Positions 37,404-45,766 of a DNA stretch of 64,000 bases are shown here, in pieces (positions within the stretch are counted from its first letter, which is position 1; each line of letters opens with the position of its first letter). Location: positions 562,360 through 626,359 of the forward strand of contig JAXLYM010000003.1 in assembly GCA_046351455.1 (NCBI GenBank), in the 5' to 3' direction. The notes beneath the pieces were generated by a model that did no database searches, was not told where the DNA came from, and saw only the letters and a program-made list of their open reading frames with translations. This stretch comes from JADJRH01 sp046351455 (GTDB taxonomy: Bacteria; Myxococcota_A; Polyangia; Polyangiales; Polyangiaceae). The position numbers and the translations under genes are program-made.

Positions 37404-39398
37404 TCAGGGCTTCTTCGGGGGCGGGACCGGCGGCATCGGCGGGGGCGCGGCCTCCGCCACGCCCTGATCGTACTTGAACGGGGGCGGCGCCGCCTCTGCC
37501 ACGCCGTGATCGTGACGAACGGTCCCGGTCGGCGGCGGGGGTGGCGCCTTCTTCGTCGTGGTCGTGGCGGTCGCGATCTGCTTCGTGGTCGTCGTGCCTG
37601 TCGTCGTCGGATCCGGCGGCGTCGCGAACGTCTGCGTGGTCGTCGTCGTCGGATCCGGCGGCGGCGGGGGCACCGCGGTCTCCACGGTGTACGGGGGCGG
37701 CGCCGCCTCTGCCACGCCGTCGTCCGGCCGCGTGGAGCCGCCGCACCCGAACAGGCCCGCGGCCACGAGGAGCGCCAGCGTGTGCCGCGGCGCGCGCGGA
37801 GGCAGCTTGTTCGGCAAAGGCCGCTTCGTCGCCAGCTCGATGATCGGCATCGTGCACGCGCTGATGCGCTGGCGCAGACTGCACAGCTCCGCGAGGAGGG
37901 CCTTGCGGCTCGGCAATTCGCGCGCATAGAGCGAGGCGAGCGTCTTGATGAGCTCCGGCGCGTCGTCCGACTCCGCCGCTCCACAGGCCACCACGAGCTC
38001 CCGGAACAGCTTCGCCGTATCGAGGTTCAATCGAACCTGGAAGTCGCGGAAGTCCTTCACCACCGCTTCGACCTCCGGCCCCTCGTAGAAGTGGCGCAGC
38101 ACCGTCGCCTGGTGGTCCAGCCGGATGGCCTGTCCGAGCAGATCGTCCTGGCCCCAGCAGCGCCCCGCGAAGAGATCCTTGCCGAGGTTCCACACGCGGG
38201 CCACGCGCGGATCGCGGTAGTTGTACGTGCGGGCCATGTACGTGCCGATCGTGTTCCCCTCGGCCAGAAGGCGCCTCTCCAGCGGGGTGCCGGCGTACAC
38301 CTCCGCGCGGCAATAATTGAGCGGGTGCGCCGGGTGCTTCTGCACGAACGCGAGGTCGAGCAACATCGAATCGATGGTCGCCTCGGGGTTGAAGATGATC
38401 ATCGTGTATTGCGACGACACATCGTACTTCTCGCACAGGCTCACGGCGCGCTCGGTGTCGATCGTGGTCTGTTTGCGACCGATGGAGTCGAGCCCGCACT
38501 GGCTCCCCGACTCGATGCCGAGGAAGATGCGCAGAAGGCCCATGTCGATGAGCTTGACGATCGCGGCCTCGTCCAAGTCCTGCGGGCCGCACTTCATCAC
38601 GATGCCGATGTCCTCCATGCCCGCGGCCTTCATCGCGTCATGGTACTTGCCGAGGCGATATTGATTCTCGCGCGGGTTCGGCACGAGGAAGTTGTCGTCG
38701 TGGAAGACGAACTGACGCACGCCGCGATCGTGGTAGAGCGCCGACAGCTCCTCCACCACTCTCTCCGGCTCACGCTGGCGGAAGCGCGGCCCCGGGGCCA
38801 CGCGGTGCAGCGTCGTGATGCAGCAGTAATCGCAGCTCCGGATGCAGCCGCGACTGCCCATGATGTACGCCGTCGGCACGCCGGCCACGAGGCGCGCGGG
38901 GCCGCTCCGGTCCGGGTGAGGCAGGCAGTCGAGGTCGCGCAGGATGGGGCGCTTCGGCGTCGTGTGAATGCCGGTCTCGTCGCGGTACACCATGCCGAGG
39001 AGATCGCGCGCGCCCGTCAACATGCGGTCACCGAGATCCGCTAATTCGACGATGGCGCGCTCGCCTTCGTGCTGGACGATGAGGTCCAGTTGGGGATAAT
39101 CCCGCATGAGCTCTTCGGCGGCGCACGTGGCGAAGTGGCCACCGGCGATGACGGGGCGCTCCGGGCGCTCGCGCTTCAGGTCGGCGGCGAGGCGCAGGAA
39201 CTCCGGCGCTCGCACCTGAAAGGACATCGACAGACCGACCATGTCCGCCCCCGGGGCCTCGCGGAGCACGTCCGCGGCCTCGCTCTCCTCATTGAAGGCC
39301 ACGACGGTGGCCGTGTGGCCCGCGGCCTCGAGCGAGGAGGCCAGGTATCCGAGCGACAGATTCGATTCGTGATCCGGACCGACGAGCAGGACGTGCAT
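37404..39398 (-). CDS. B12-binding radical SAM protein with repeat-bearing lipoprotein-like tail
   Basis: A 664-residue protein. Residues 1 to about 140 are a cobalamin-binding-type Rossmann domain (MHVLLVGPDHESNLSLGYLA); the radical SAM core follows, with its iron-sulfur motif Cys185-x3-Cys189-x2-Cys192 (CIRSCDYCC). The core ends near residue 515. The last 148 residues differ completely: a basic stretch, a hydrophobic segment LALLVAAGLFGC (Cys552) like a lipoprotein signal, then Pro/Thr-rich sequence with three copies of a D-x-GVAEAAPPP-Y/F/M motif. There is no stop between the parts. An internal ATG at 37850 could make the tail alone. Possible partner of the PKS operon 215 bases upstream on the same strand. 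Substrate unknown. Confidence 0.85.
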   Translation of the reverse strand: MHVLLVGPDHESNLSLGYLASSLEAAGHTATVVAFNEESEAADVLREAPGADMVGLSMSFQVRAPEFLRLAADLKRERPERPVIAGGHFATCAAEELMRDYPQLDLIVQHEGERAIVELADLGDRMLTGARDLLGMVYRDETGIHTTPKRPILRDLDCLPHPDRSGPARLVAGVPTAYIMGSRGCIRSCDYCCITTLHRVAPGPRFRQREPERVVEELSALYHDRGVRQFVFHDDNFLVPNPRENQYRLGKYHDAMKAAGMEDIGIVMKCGPQDLDEAAIVKLIDMGLLRIFLGIESGSQCGLDSIGRKQTTIDTERAVSLCEKYDVSSQYTMIIFNPEATIDSMLLDLAFVQKHPAHPLNYCRAEVYAGTPLERRLLAEGNTIGTYMARTYNYRDPRVARVWNLGKDLFAGRCWGQDDLLGQAIRLDHQATVLRHFYEGPEVEAVVKDFRDFQVRLNLDTAKLFRELVVACGAAESDDAPELIKTLASLYARELPSRKALLAELCSLRQRISACTMPIIELATKRPLPNKLPPRAPRHTLALLVAAGLFGCGGSTRPDDGVAEAAPPPYTVETAVPPPPPDPTTTTTQTFATPPDPTTTGTTTTKQIATATTTTKKAPPPPPTGTVRHDHGVAEAAPPPFKYDQGVAEAAPPPMPPVPPPKKP

Positions 39399-39613
39399 GA
39401 CAGCACCTTTCGGGCGGTGGGGGCCGCGCTCCGAAAGACGCGAGCGCGACAGCAGCGCTCCGCGATTGGCAAGAGTCGAGCCGAGAGGCCCACGCACCTC
39501 ATGCACGTCGCCACAACGGATTTCCACGAGATCCAGCCCAAATCGGCCGCGTTCGCAGGAAAGCAACGCAGCGTTTGCCCCGAACGCCGCAATGGCTGCA
39601 GAGGGGCAGCGCG

Positions 39614-40711
39614 TCAGTCGCCGGTCACGCGCCGCAAGACTTGCTCGAAGAGCGGCGGATGTGCGCCGAGAAAGCGGATCACGCGGCGCCGGAGCGCGGG
39701 CCGATACGACAGCTCCATCAGCGCTCGCGCCAGCCAGGCGTACCTGCGATACACCCGCAGATAGGCCTTCTCGTACGGGGCGAGCGCCGCCTCCCCCGCC
39801 CCGCGCGCGATCGCGATCGGCAGCACTTCGCCGAGGATCCGCGCGGCCTCGAACGCGAGCGACAGGCCCTCTCCGGTGATGGCGTCCACGTAGCCCCCGG
39901 CGTCCCCGAGCAGCGCGAACCGATCCCGCACGAGCCCCCGCGCCCTTTGCAACAACGGCCCCGCGCCGCGAGCTGCCGAGTCCGGGTGCGCGCCCCGGAG
40001 CCGCTCGGCGAGGGCCGGGAACCGCGCGAGCAGCGCCTCGAACGACACCGGCCCTTCCATCTGCGAGGCGCTCCACAGGAAGGTGACGCCCACGCGCTCG
40101 GAGCCGGCCGGCCCCACGTACGCCTCGGCGTCCTCCGCGAAATGCACCTCGACGAAAGGCGCCCACGGCGTCGCTCGAAAGTGCTGGCGCAGCCCGAAGC
40201 GCCGCGGCCCGCTCCCCGGCAGATCCAGCCTCTCGGCGCGCCGGAGGGGCGAATGCAGCCCGTCCGCCGCGACGAGCACGCGGGCCTCGACAGGCCCCTT
40301 CGACGTGGCCACGAGCACGCCGCCGCGCGTCCGCAGGTGACTCTTCACCTCCACCCGATCGCGGATCTCGGCGCCGGCCGCGCACGCCCGCTGCACCAGC
40401 GCCGCCGACAGCGCGATCCGCCGCACCCCGAGGCCCCCCGGCGCGGGGAGGAGCCCCTCGGCGTGCGACCCGTCCTCCTGCACATACCGTATTCCAATGA
40501 ACGGCGTCGCGTCCCGCGGCGAGAGCAGCGCCCGCGCGCCGAGCCGGTTGAGCGCCCGCACCCCGGACGGCAGCAAGCCCTCTCCGCAGGCCTTGTCGCG
40601 CGGAACGGTGCGCCGCTCCAGCACCACGACGCGGAGCCCCTTCTGCGCGGCCTCCACGGCGCACGCGAGCCCGGCGGGGCCTCCCCCCACGATCGCCACG
40701 TCGTGCGTCAC
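39614..40711 (-). CDS. FAD-dependent oxidoreductase (geranylgeranyl reductase-like family)
   Basis: A 365-residue protein from a GTG start at 40711 that overlaps the PKS stop (GTGA). FAD motifs: VTHDVAIVGGGPAGLACAVE at the N-terminus, RDKACGEGLLPSGV (typical of geranylgeranyl-reductase-like flavoenzymes), and FALLGDAGGYVDAITGEGLS. In other bacteria such flavoenzymes accompany type III polyketide synthases and tailor their products by oxidation or hydroxylation. It is therefore likely a tailoring enzyme of the PKS gene just upstream. The product is not known. Confidence 0.9.
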   Translation of the reverse strand: MTHDVAIVGGGPAGLACAVEAAQKGLRVVVLERRTVPRDKACGEGLLPSGVRALNRLGARALLSPRDATPFIGIRYVQEDGSHAEGLLPAPGGLGVRRIALSAALVQRACAAGAEIRDRVEVKSHLRTRGGVLVATSKGPVEARVLVAADGLHSPLRRAERLDLPGSGPRRFGLRQHFRATPWAPFVEVHFAEDAEAYVGPAGSERVGVTFLWSASQMEGPVSFEALLARFPALAERLRGAHPDSAARGAGPLLQRARGLVRDRFALLGDAGGYVDAITGEGLSLAFEAARILGEVLPIAIARGAGEAALAPYEKAYLRVYRRYAWLARALMELSYRPALRRRVIRFLGAHPPLFEQVLRRVTGD

Positions 40712-41775
40712 CACCGGAGCAGCACCAATTCCGAGCAGAACCCGGGCCCCATCGCGAGGAGCACCCCCAGATCGCCAGTCCGCGCCTCTCCGGAGCCCAA
40801 GAGATCCCCGAGCACGAACAGCACCGAAGCCGACGACAGATTGCCGATCTTGGCGAGCGACGCCCGCGAGCGATCGAGCGCGAAGGACGGCAGCGACAGG
40901 GCCTCTTCCATCGCCGACAGCACCTTCGGACCGCCGGTGTGCGCGACCCAGTGCTTGATGTCGCCGCGGACGAGCCCGTTCGCCGCGAGGAAGGCGTCCA
41001 CGTCCCCCGGCAGCCGCGCCCGCACGAGCGCCGGCACCGCGGAGGACAGCACGATCTTGAACCCGCCGTCGACGACGTCCCACCCCATCACGCGCTCGGT
41101 GTCCCGGTAGAGCACCGACGTCGTGGCGACCACGCGCGGCCCGTCCGAGAGCGTGCTCGCGCCGCCGACGATCACGGCCGCGCCCCCGTCCCCGAACAGC
41201 CCTGAAGCGATGATGTTCGCGATGGACAGGTCCTCTCGCTGGTGCGTCAGCGAGCACAGCTCCGCCGACACGAGCAGCGCGTTGTGGTGCGGATAGGCCC
41301 GCACGTAATCCGCCGCCCGCGCGAGGCCGGCAGCCCCTGCGACGCACCCGAGGCCGAAGATGGGAGTGCGCTTCACGTCCGCGCGGAAGCCGAGCCGGTT
41401 CGCGAGCCGCGCGTCGATGCTCGGAGTCGCGATGCCGGTCACGGAGACGAAGAACACGTGATCGATGTCGCGCGGCAGCATCCCGGCCTCGCCGAGCGCG
41501 CGCATGGTCGCGTTCGCGGCCACCTCTTCGGCCGCGCGGATCCAGGCCTGGTTGCGCTTCTCGAACGAGTCGAGGCCCGGATACTGGTCGAGGGGCAGCG
41601 CGAGGTACCGACTCTCGACTTGCACGCTCTTGTGCAGCTCGTCGAGCCTCCCGAGATTGGAGCGCCGCGAGGCCCAGAGTCCGCGGAGCGCCTCGGTGAC
41701 GGCCTCCTGCGACACGCGGTTCGGCGGGAGCGCCCGGCCGACGGCGCGCACGACGGGGCACATCGAGGATTGCAT
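40708..41775 (-). CDS. type III polyketide synthase (chalcone synthase family)
   Basis: A 355-residue enzyme with the complete Cys-His-Asn triad: Cys144 in PIFGLGCVAGAAGLARAADY, His279 in WVAHTGGPKV and Asn312 in KIGNLSSASV. It also has the GFGPG-like ending (MGPGFCSEL). Length is normal for the family. These enzymes extend an acyl-CoA starter with malonyl-CoA and cyclise the chain to pyrones, resorcinols or naphthols. Myxobacterial members are known (for example in Sorangium). It is translationally coupled to an FAD oxidoreductase; starter and product cannot be read from sequence alone. Confidence 0.95.
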   Translation of the reverse strand: MQSSMCPVVRAVGRALPPNRVSQEAVTEALRGLWASRRSNLGRLDELHKSVQVESRYLALPLDQYPGLDSFEKRNQAWIRAAEEVAANATMRALGEAGMLPRDIDHVFFVSVTGIATPSIDARLANRLGFRADVKRTPIFGLGCVAGAAGLARAADYVRAYPHHNALLVSAELCSLTHQREDLSIANIIASGLFGDGGAAVIVGGASTLSDGPRVVATTSVLYRDTERVMGWDVVDGGFKIVLSSAVPALVRARLPGDVDAFLAANGLVRGDIKHWVAHTGGPKVLSAMEEALSLPSFALDRSRASLAKIGNLSSASVLFVLGDLLGSGEARTGDLGVLLAMGPGFCSELVLLRW

Positions 41776-41905
41776 CGCGATTCCCTCCCTCGGGCCCCCC
41801 AGAGGGCGCCGTCCTCGGAGAGTATCCGCGACGGGGTCCTGGTGCCACCGACGTGCGCGCTCGTAGGACCTTGATCGTGGGACGGCGCCGCGGCAGACTC
41901 CGCCG

Positions 41906-42313
41906 ATGCGAATCGCCCTCTGCTCGGACGAGCCTTATCCGGTGCACGCGCTGGTGCGCACTCTGCTGGAGGACCGCGGCCACGAGGTGGTCCCCTTCGG
42001 ATCCACCGCCGACGGCCACGAGGCCCCGTGGGCGGACGTCGCGGAGCGCGCGGCCGTCGCGGTATCGACCGGCGCCTGCGACGAGGGCGTCTTCTTCTGC
42101 TGGACGGGCACGGGCATCAGCATCGCCGCCAACAAGCTCCCCGGCATCCGAGCGGCCCTGTGCACGGACCCGGGCACCGCCGCCGCCGCGAGGATCTGGA
42201 ACCACGCCAACGTCCTCTGCCTCTCGAACCGCCTCCTCTCCACCGACATGGCCAAAGAAATCCTGGCCGCCTGGCTCGACACCCCCAAGGCGACAAAGGA
42301 ACGGAGGGCGTGA
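41906..42313 (+). CDS. RpiB/LacA/LacB-family sugar-phosphate isomerase
   Basis: A 135-residue protein. The core motif FFCWTGTGISIAANKLPGIRA matches the RpiB family, whose usual form is CGTGxGxSIAANK; the Cys that opens the sugar ring is kept but followed by Trp. Asp9 and the C-terminal RIWNHANVLCLSNRLLS are also family features. RpiB interconverts ribose-5-phosphate and ribulose-5-phosphate; variants with CWTGTG may act on other sugar phosphates. It is divergent from the PKS operon and convergent with the permease gene across repeat D. Confidence 0.9.
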   Translation: MRIALCSDEPYPVHALVRTLLEDRGHEVVPFGSTADGHEAPWADVAERAAVAVSTGACDEGVFFCWTGTGISIAANKLPGIRAALCTDPGTAAAARIWNHANVLCLSNRLLSTDMAKEILAAWLDTPKATKERRA

Positions 42314-42365
42314 GTCGCCTCCGCGAGGTGGAGAAGCGTTATCTCAAATAGCGAGTTTAGAAATA

Positions 42366-42440
42366 GTGCCCACCCCCGGCCTTCGCTTCGCGAAGTCCGC
42401 CCCTCCCCAATCGCTCTCTCCGTTCGCGAAGGGAGGGGTG
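42366..42440 (+). repeat. dispersed two-hairpin intergenic repeat, copy D
   Basis: Sits between two convergent genes (stops at 42313 and 42442) and begins GTGCCCACCCCCGGCC. The first hairpin has CTTCGC/GCGAAG arms with a TTC loop; the outer stem is CCCCTCCC/GGGAGGGG around TCGC...GCGA. It is one of the cleanest copies of the family. Confidence 0.88.
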
Positions 42441-42441
42441 C

Positions 42442-44007
42442 CTATCCGTGGCCGGCTCCATCCTCCGGTGTCGTCACGTACTGCGCGGCCGCGAATACCG
42501 CGGCCATCAGCACGTACGCGATCACGAAGTTCCACTCCGGCCGCAGCACGAGGCGCGTGTCGCCGGGGGTGTAGTCGTAGGCGTGCAAGAGGCCCGTCGC
42601 CGAGAGCGCGGCGCACGCGAGGCACCAGCCCGCCGCCCGCAGGAAGCGGCGCTCGATCACCTCCACCGTCGCCGCCGCGAGCAACATCGACGAGAAGATG
42701 AAGCCCTGTTCGAGCGCGAACGCCCCCGCGATCCACGTGTCCGACGCCTGGAATTTCTCCACCAGCGATTTGTCGAACACCCCACCTCCCGGCATCCCGT
42801 AGCCGGCCGCGCGCAGCCCGTTCTTCGCGAGCATCGCGCCCCACGCGCCGAGACCCGGTAACAGCCCCACGATGACCGCCGGCGCGTGCTCGGCCTTCGT
42901 CGCGGAGAAGGCCTGCGCGCCGATCACGATGCCGATCCACAGCACGATGGCCATCCCGGCGTCGATCGGCACCGCCCACGCGATGTGCGCGAGCGTGCCA
43001 GTCATGCACACCAGCGTCACGAACGCGCCGTTCAGGACCGAGTACCCCGCGCGCGCCCCGAGGGCCTTCCACCCCGGATGACCGATGTAGATCGTCGTCG
43101 GGAAACACGAACCGAACAGCGCCCCCACGATGGTGCCAATCCCGTTCGCCGACAGCGATGGCGCCGTCGGATAACGATCGCCGGCCGCCTCCGCAGACTC
43201 GATGTTTTGCAGACTGCCGAGCACGTTGAAGAGGCCCATCGGCACGATGACCGCCGCGTACGTGAGCATGTCGCCCGCCCGCAAGGCCGCGATGATCTCC
43301 CCGAACACCGGCACAGGCAGCGTGAGCGACACGGCCCCAGGCTTCACGGCGCCCGGCGCCACCCCCGTGATCCACGCGAGCAGCGTCCCGAGGACCACCG
43401 CCACGAGCCCGCCGGGGACTCCCCCCTTGAACCGCACGCGCCCGAAATACGTCACCAGCACGACCGCCAGCGTCGCGAGCCCCACCACCGGCCGCGCGAA
43501 CGTGCGAAACAGGAACCCCAGCGAAATGAAGCCGATCGCGATGCCCGCGAGCGTGGATAGCAGCGCCGCGCGCGGGGTGATCCTGCGGAGTCGCTCGGCC
43601 ACGAAGGAGCCGAACAGCTCGATGAGGCCGGAGCCGAGGCACGCCACGAGGCCGGCCCGGAACGCGACGCGCCCCGGATCCGTCGCGCCCGCCGCCTGCG
43701 CCGCGAGCTTCGCCGGCAACATCACCAGGAACACGAACGCGAACACCGACACCGTGTTCACCCCGTACGGCAGCGCGCACCGATCCGTCCTGTTCTCCGC
43801 GCGCCCCAGCGTCACCGCCTGTCGCGCGTAATAGACGTTGCCGATCAGCACGGCGATGGCCGTCCCGGGCAAGATGTGCCCGCGCACCAGCTCCGCGTCG
43901 AGCCCGAGCACGTACCGGCACAGCGCGTCGATGAGCAGGAGCTGAACCAGGTTGTCGAGCGCCAGGCCGAAGAAGCCGTCGAGATCGGACCGGACGAACC
44001 ACCGCAT
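42442..44007 (-). CDS. NCS2-like membrane permease
   Basis: A 521-residue protein with about 12 membrane segments. It resembles nucleobase/xanthine permeases (NCS2/AzgA type): two-fold repeats, GLFNVLGSLQNIESAEAAGD in one re-entrant region, and NGIGTIVGALFGSCFPTTIY in the substrate region. A nucleobase, xanthine or related solute is plausible; the substrate is not certain. The start MRWFVRSDLDGFFGL at 44007 is preferred to an earlier in-frame ATG at 44094, which would overlap the divergent gene. No purine catabolism genes are nearby. Confidence 0.85.
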   Translation of the reverse strand: MRWFVRSDLDGFFGLALDNLVQLLLIDALCRYVLGLDAELVRGHILPGTAIAVLIGNVYYARQAVTLGRAENRTDRCALPYGVNTVSVFAFVFLVMLPAKLAAQAAGATDPGRVAFRAGLVACLGSGLIELFGSFVAERLRRITPRAALLSTLAGIAIGFISLGFLFRTFARPVVGLATLAVVLVTYFGRVRFKGGVPGGLVAVVLGTLLAWITGVAPGAVKPGAVSLTLPVPVFGEIIAALRAGDMLTYAAVIVPMGLFNVLGSLQNIESAEAAGDRYPTAPSLSANGIGTIVGALFGSCFPTTIYIGHPGWKALGARAGYSVLNGAFVTLVCMTGTLAHIAWAVPIDAGMAIVLWIGIVIGAQAFSATKAEHAPAVIVGLLPGLGAWGAMLAKNGLRAAGYGMPGGGVFDKSLVEKFQASDTWIAGAFALEQGFIFSSMLLAAATVEVIERRFLRAAGWCLACAALSATGLLHAYDYTPGDTRLVLRPEWNFVIAYVLMAAVFAAAQYVTTPEDGAGHG

Positions 44008-44092
44008 GCGCGGCAGGCTATCCCAACCCGCGCCCCGCGGACGAGCAAACGGACACCCGACCTCCTCGGGAGGCATGATAAGAAGAGACACC

Positions 44093-45697
44093 ATGCGATC
44101 CCGCGCGCTCCTCCCGTGGTGTGCCCTCGGCTCCGCCCTCGCGATCGGCCTCTCTCCGCAGGTCGCCGCGGCCGATCAGACGCTCACGTTCGACGGCACG
44201 GTGGAGGACGGCAAGTACGATCACGAGCTCCTCGAATTCGACGTGCCGGAAGGCGTGGCGGAGATCCAGTTCGATCACGAGAACCTCTCGGGCGAAGGCG
44301 TCCTCGACTGGGGCCTTCTGGATCCGGACGGCTTCCGCGGCTGGGGCGGCGGCAACTCGGAGTCTGCGATCGTCTCGGAAAAGGCAGCCTCCCGGAGCTA
44401 CCTCGCGGGGCCCATCCAGCCTGGCAAATGGCACATCGTGATCGGGAAGGCGCTGCTCTTGCTGGGCTACGCGGACTACCATGTCACGATCACGCTGCGC
44501 GACGCCGCGACCCTCGCTCCGCAGCCGGAGCGCCGCAAATACGAGGCGATCGCGCCGCTCGCGACGGGGCCTCGGTTCTACGCGGGCGACCTCCACGCGC
44601 ACTCCCGCGAGAGCGGCGACGCGGCCCCGGAGATCGAAGACCTGGTGACGTTCGCGCGCTCGCAGGGGCTCGATTTCGTGGAGCTCTCGGATCACAACAC
44701 GGTGTCACAACTGGACTTCATCGGCTCCGTGCAAGACAGCCACGACGACATCCTGATCCTGCCAGGCGTGGAGTTCACGACGTACGCCGGCCACGCGAAC
44801 GGCATCGGCGCGACCGAGTGGGTGGACCACAAGATCGGACAGCCCGGCGTCACGATCATCGGTGCAGAGCAAGCCTTTCACGATCAAGGGGCCTTGTTCT
44901 CGATCAACCACCCGGAGTACAACCTCGGCGACAAGTGCATCGGGTGCGGCTGGGGCCACAACCTGGTCGGCACGAAGATCGACGCCATCGAGGTCGCGAC
45001 CGCCGGCGCCGGGGAGCTGTTCGCGGACAGCACCCTCGCGTGGTGGGACGGCCTCTGCGACGCGGGCAATCACGTCGCGCCCGTCGGCGGCAGCGACGAT
45101 CACACGGCCGGTCAGGACGAAGGCTCGTTCTCCACGCCGGTCGGCACCCCGACGACGTACGTCTACGCACAGGACCTCTCCGTCGCGAGCCTCCTCCAGG
45201 GCATTCGCGACAGTCGCACGGTCGTGAAGCTCCACGGCGTGACGGACCCGATGGTGGAGCTGACCACGGATCTGCCGCTCGATCACGACACGGTGCACGG
45301 CGAGCAGGTCCACCTGCACGCGAAGGTGACGGGCGCCGCGGGCATGGAAGCGAGCTGGTTCAAGAACGGGGAGGACCTCGGCACCATCGCGCTCGCCAGC
45401 GACCCCGCGGAGCTCTCGCTCGTCGTCGACGCCCCGAAGAACGGCACGGATCGGTACCGCGTGCAGGTCTATCGCGACGGCAAAGTGACCACGATCACAG
45501 GCCACGTGTGGGTCGACTACCTCGAAGGCGTCGGCGAGACCCCCGGCAGCGGCAGCACGATGCCCGGCGCCGGCCCCTGCGCCTGCGAGCTCGCCGGCGC
45601 CGCGCCCGATCTCCCCGGAAAATGGGCCGGCCCCGCAGCGTGGCTGTTCGCGATGGGCCTCCTCACGCGGAGGCGCGCCGCCCGTGACAGGCGGTGA
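44093..45697 (+). CDS. secreted PHP-domain metallohydrolase with MYXO-CTERM-like anchor
   Basis: A 534-residue protein with signal peptide (cleavage near VAAADQT), then a beta-sandwich (about 28-140) and a PHP/CehA-like domain: FYAGDLHAHSRESGD (His168, His170), ELSDHNTVS, PGVEFTTYAGHANG, FSINHPE and GGSDDH, which supply metal ligands. A late Ig-like region follows. The C-terminus is CACELAG, a Pro/Gly stretch, a hydrophobic helix WAGPAAWLFAMGLL and RRRAARDRR, matching the layout of MYXO-CTERM sorting signals with a Cys-rich start. An ATG at 44075 is an alternative start. Probably a surface-anchored hydrolase of phosphoesters; substrate unknown. Confidence 0.88.
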   Translation: MRSRALLPWCALGSALAIGLSPQVAAADQTLTFDGTVEDGKYDHELLEFDVPEGVAEIQFDHENLSGEGVLDWGLLDPDGFRGWGGGNSESAIVSEKAASRSYLAGPIQPGKWHIVIGKALLLLGYADYHVTITLRDAATLAPQPERRKYEAIAPLATGPRFYAGDLHAHSRESGDAAPEIEDLVTFARSQGLDFVELSDHNTVSQLDFIGSVQDSHDDILILPGVEFTTYAGHANGIGATEWVDHKIGQPGVTIIGAEQAFHDQGALFSINHPEYNLGDKCIGCGWGHNLVGTKIDAIEVATAGAGELFADSTLAWWDGLCDAGNHVAPVGGSDDHTAGQDEGSFSTPVGTPTTYVYAQDLSVASLLQGIRDSRTVVKLHGVTDPMVELTTDLPLDHDTVHGEQVHLHAKVTGAAGMEASWFKNGEDLGTIALASDPAELSLVVDAPKNGTDRYRVQVYRDGKVTTITGHVWVDYLEGVGETPGSGSTMPGAGPCACELAGAAPDLPGKWAGPAAWLFAMGLLTRRRAARDRR

Positions 45698-45766
45698 ACG
45701 GCCTGCCGTGAGGCCCTGCCGTGACGTGGAGACTTGTCGCGACCAGAGCCCTGATTGACAGAGCCC

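Noticed and set aside
45698..45766. Short direct repeats (GGCCTGCCGTGA/GGCCCTGCCGTGA) between convergent genes as a terminator or attachment site.
   Set aside because: They are direct, not inverted, only about 12 bases long, and not associated with an integrase or tRNA.
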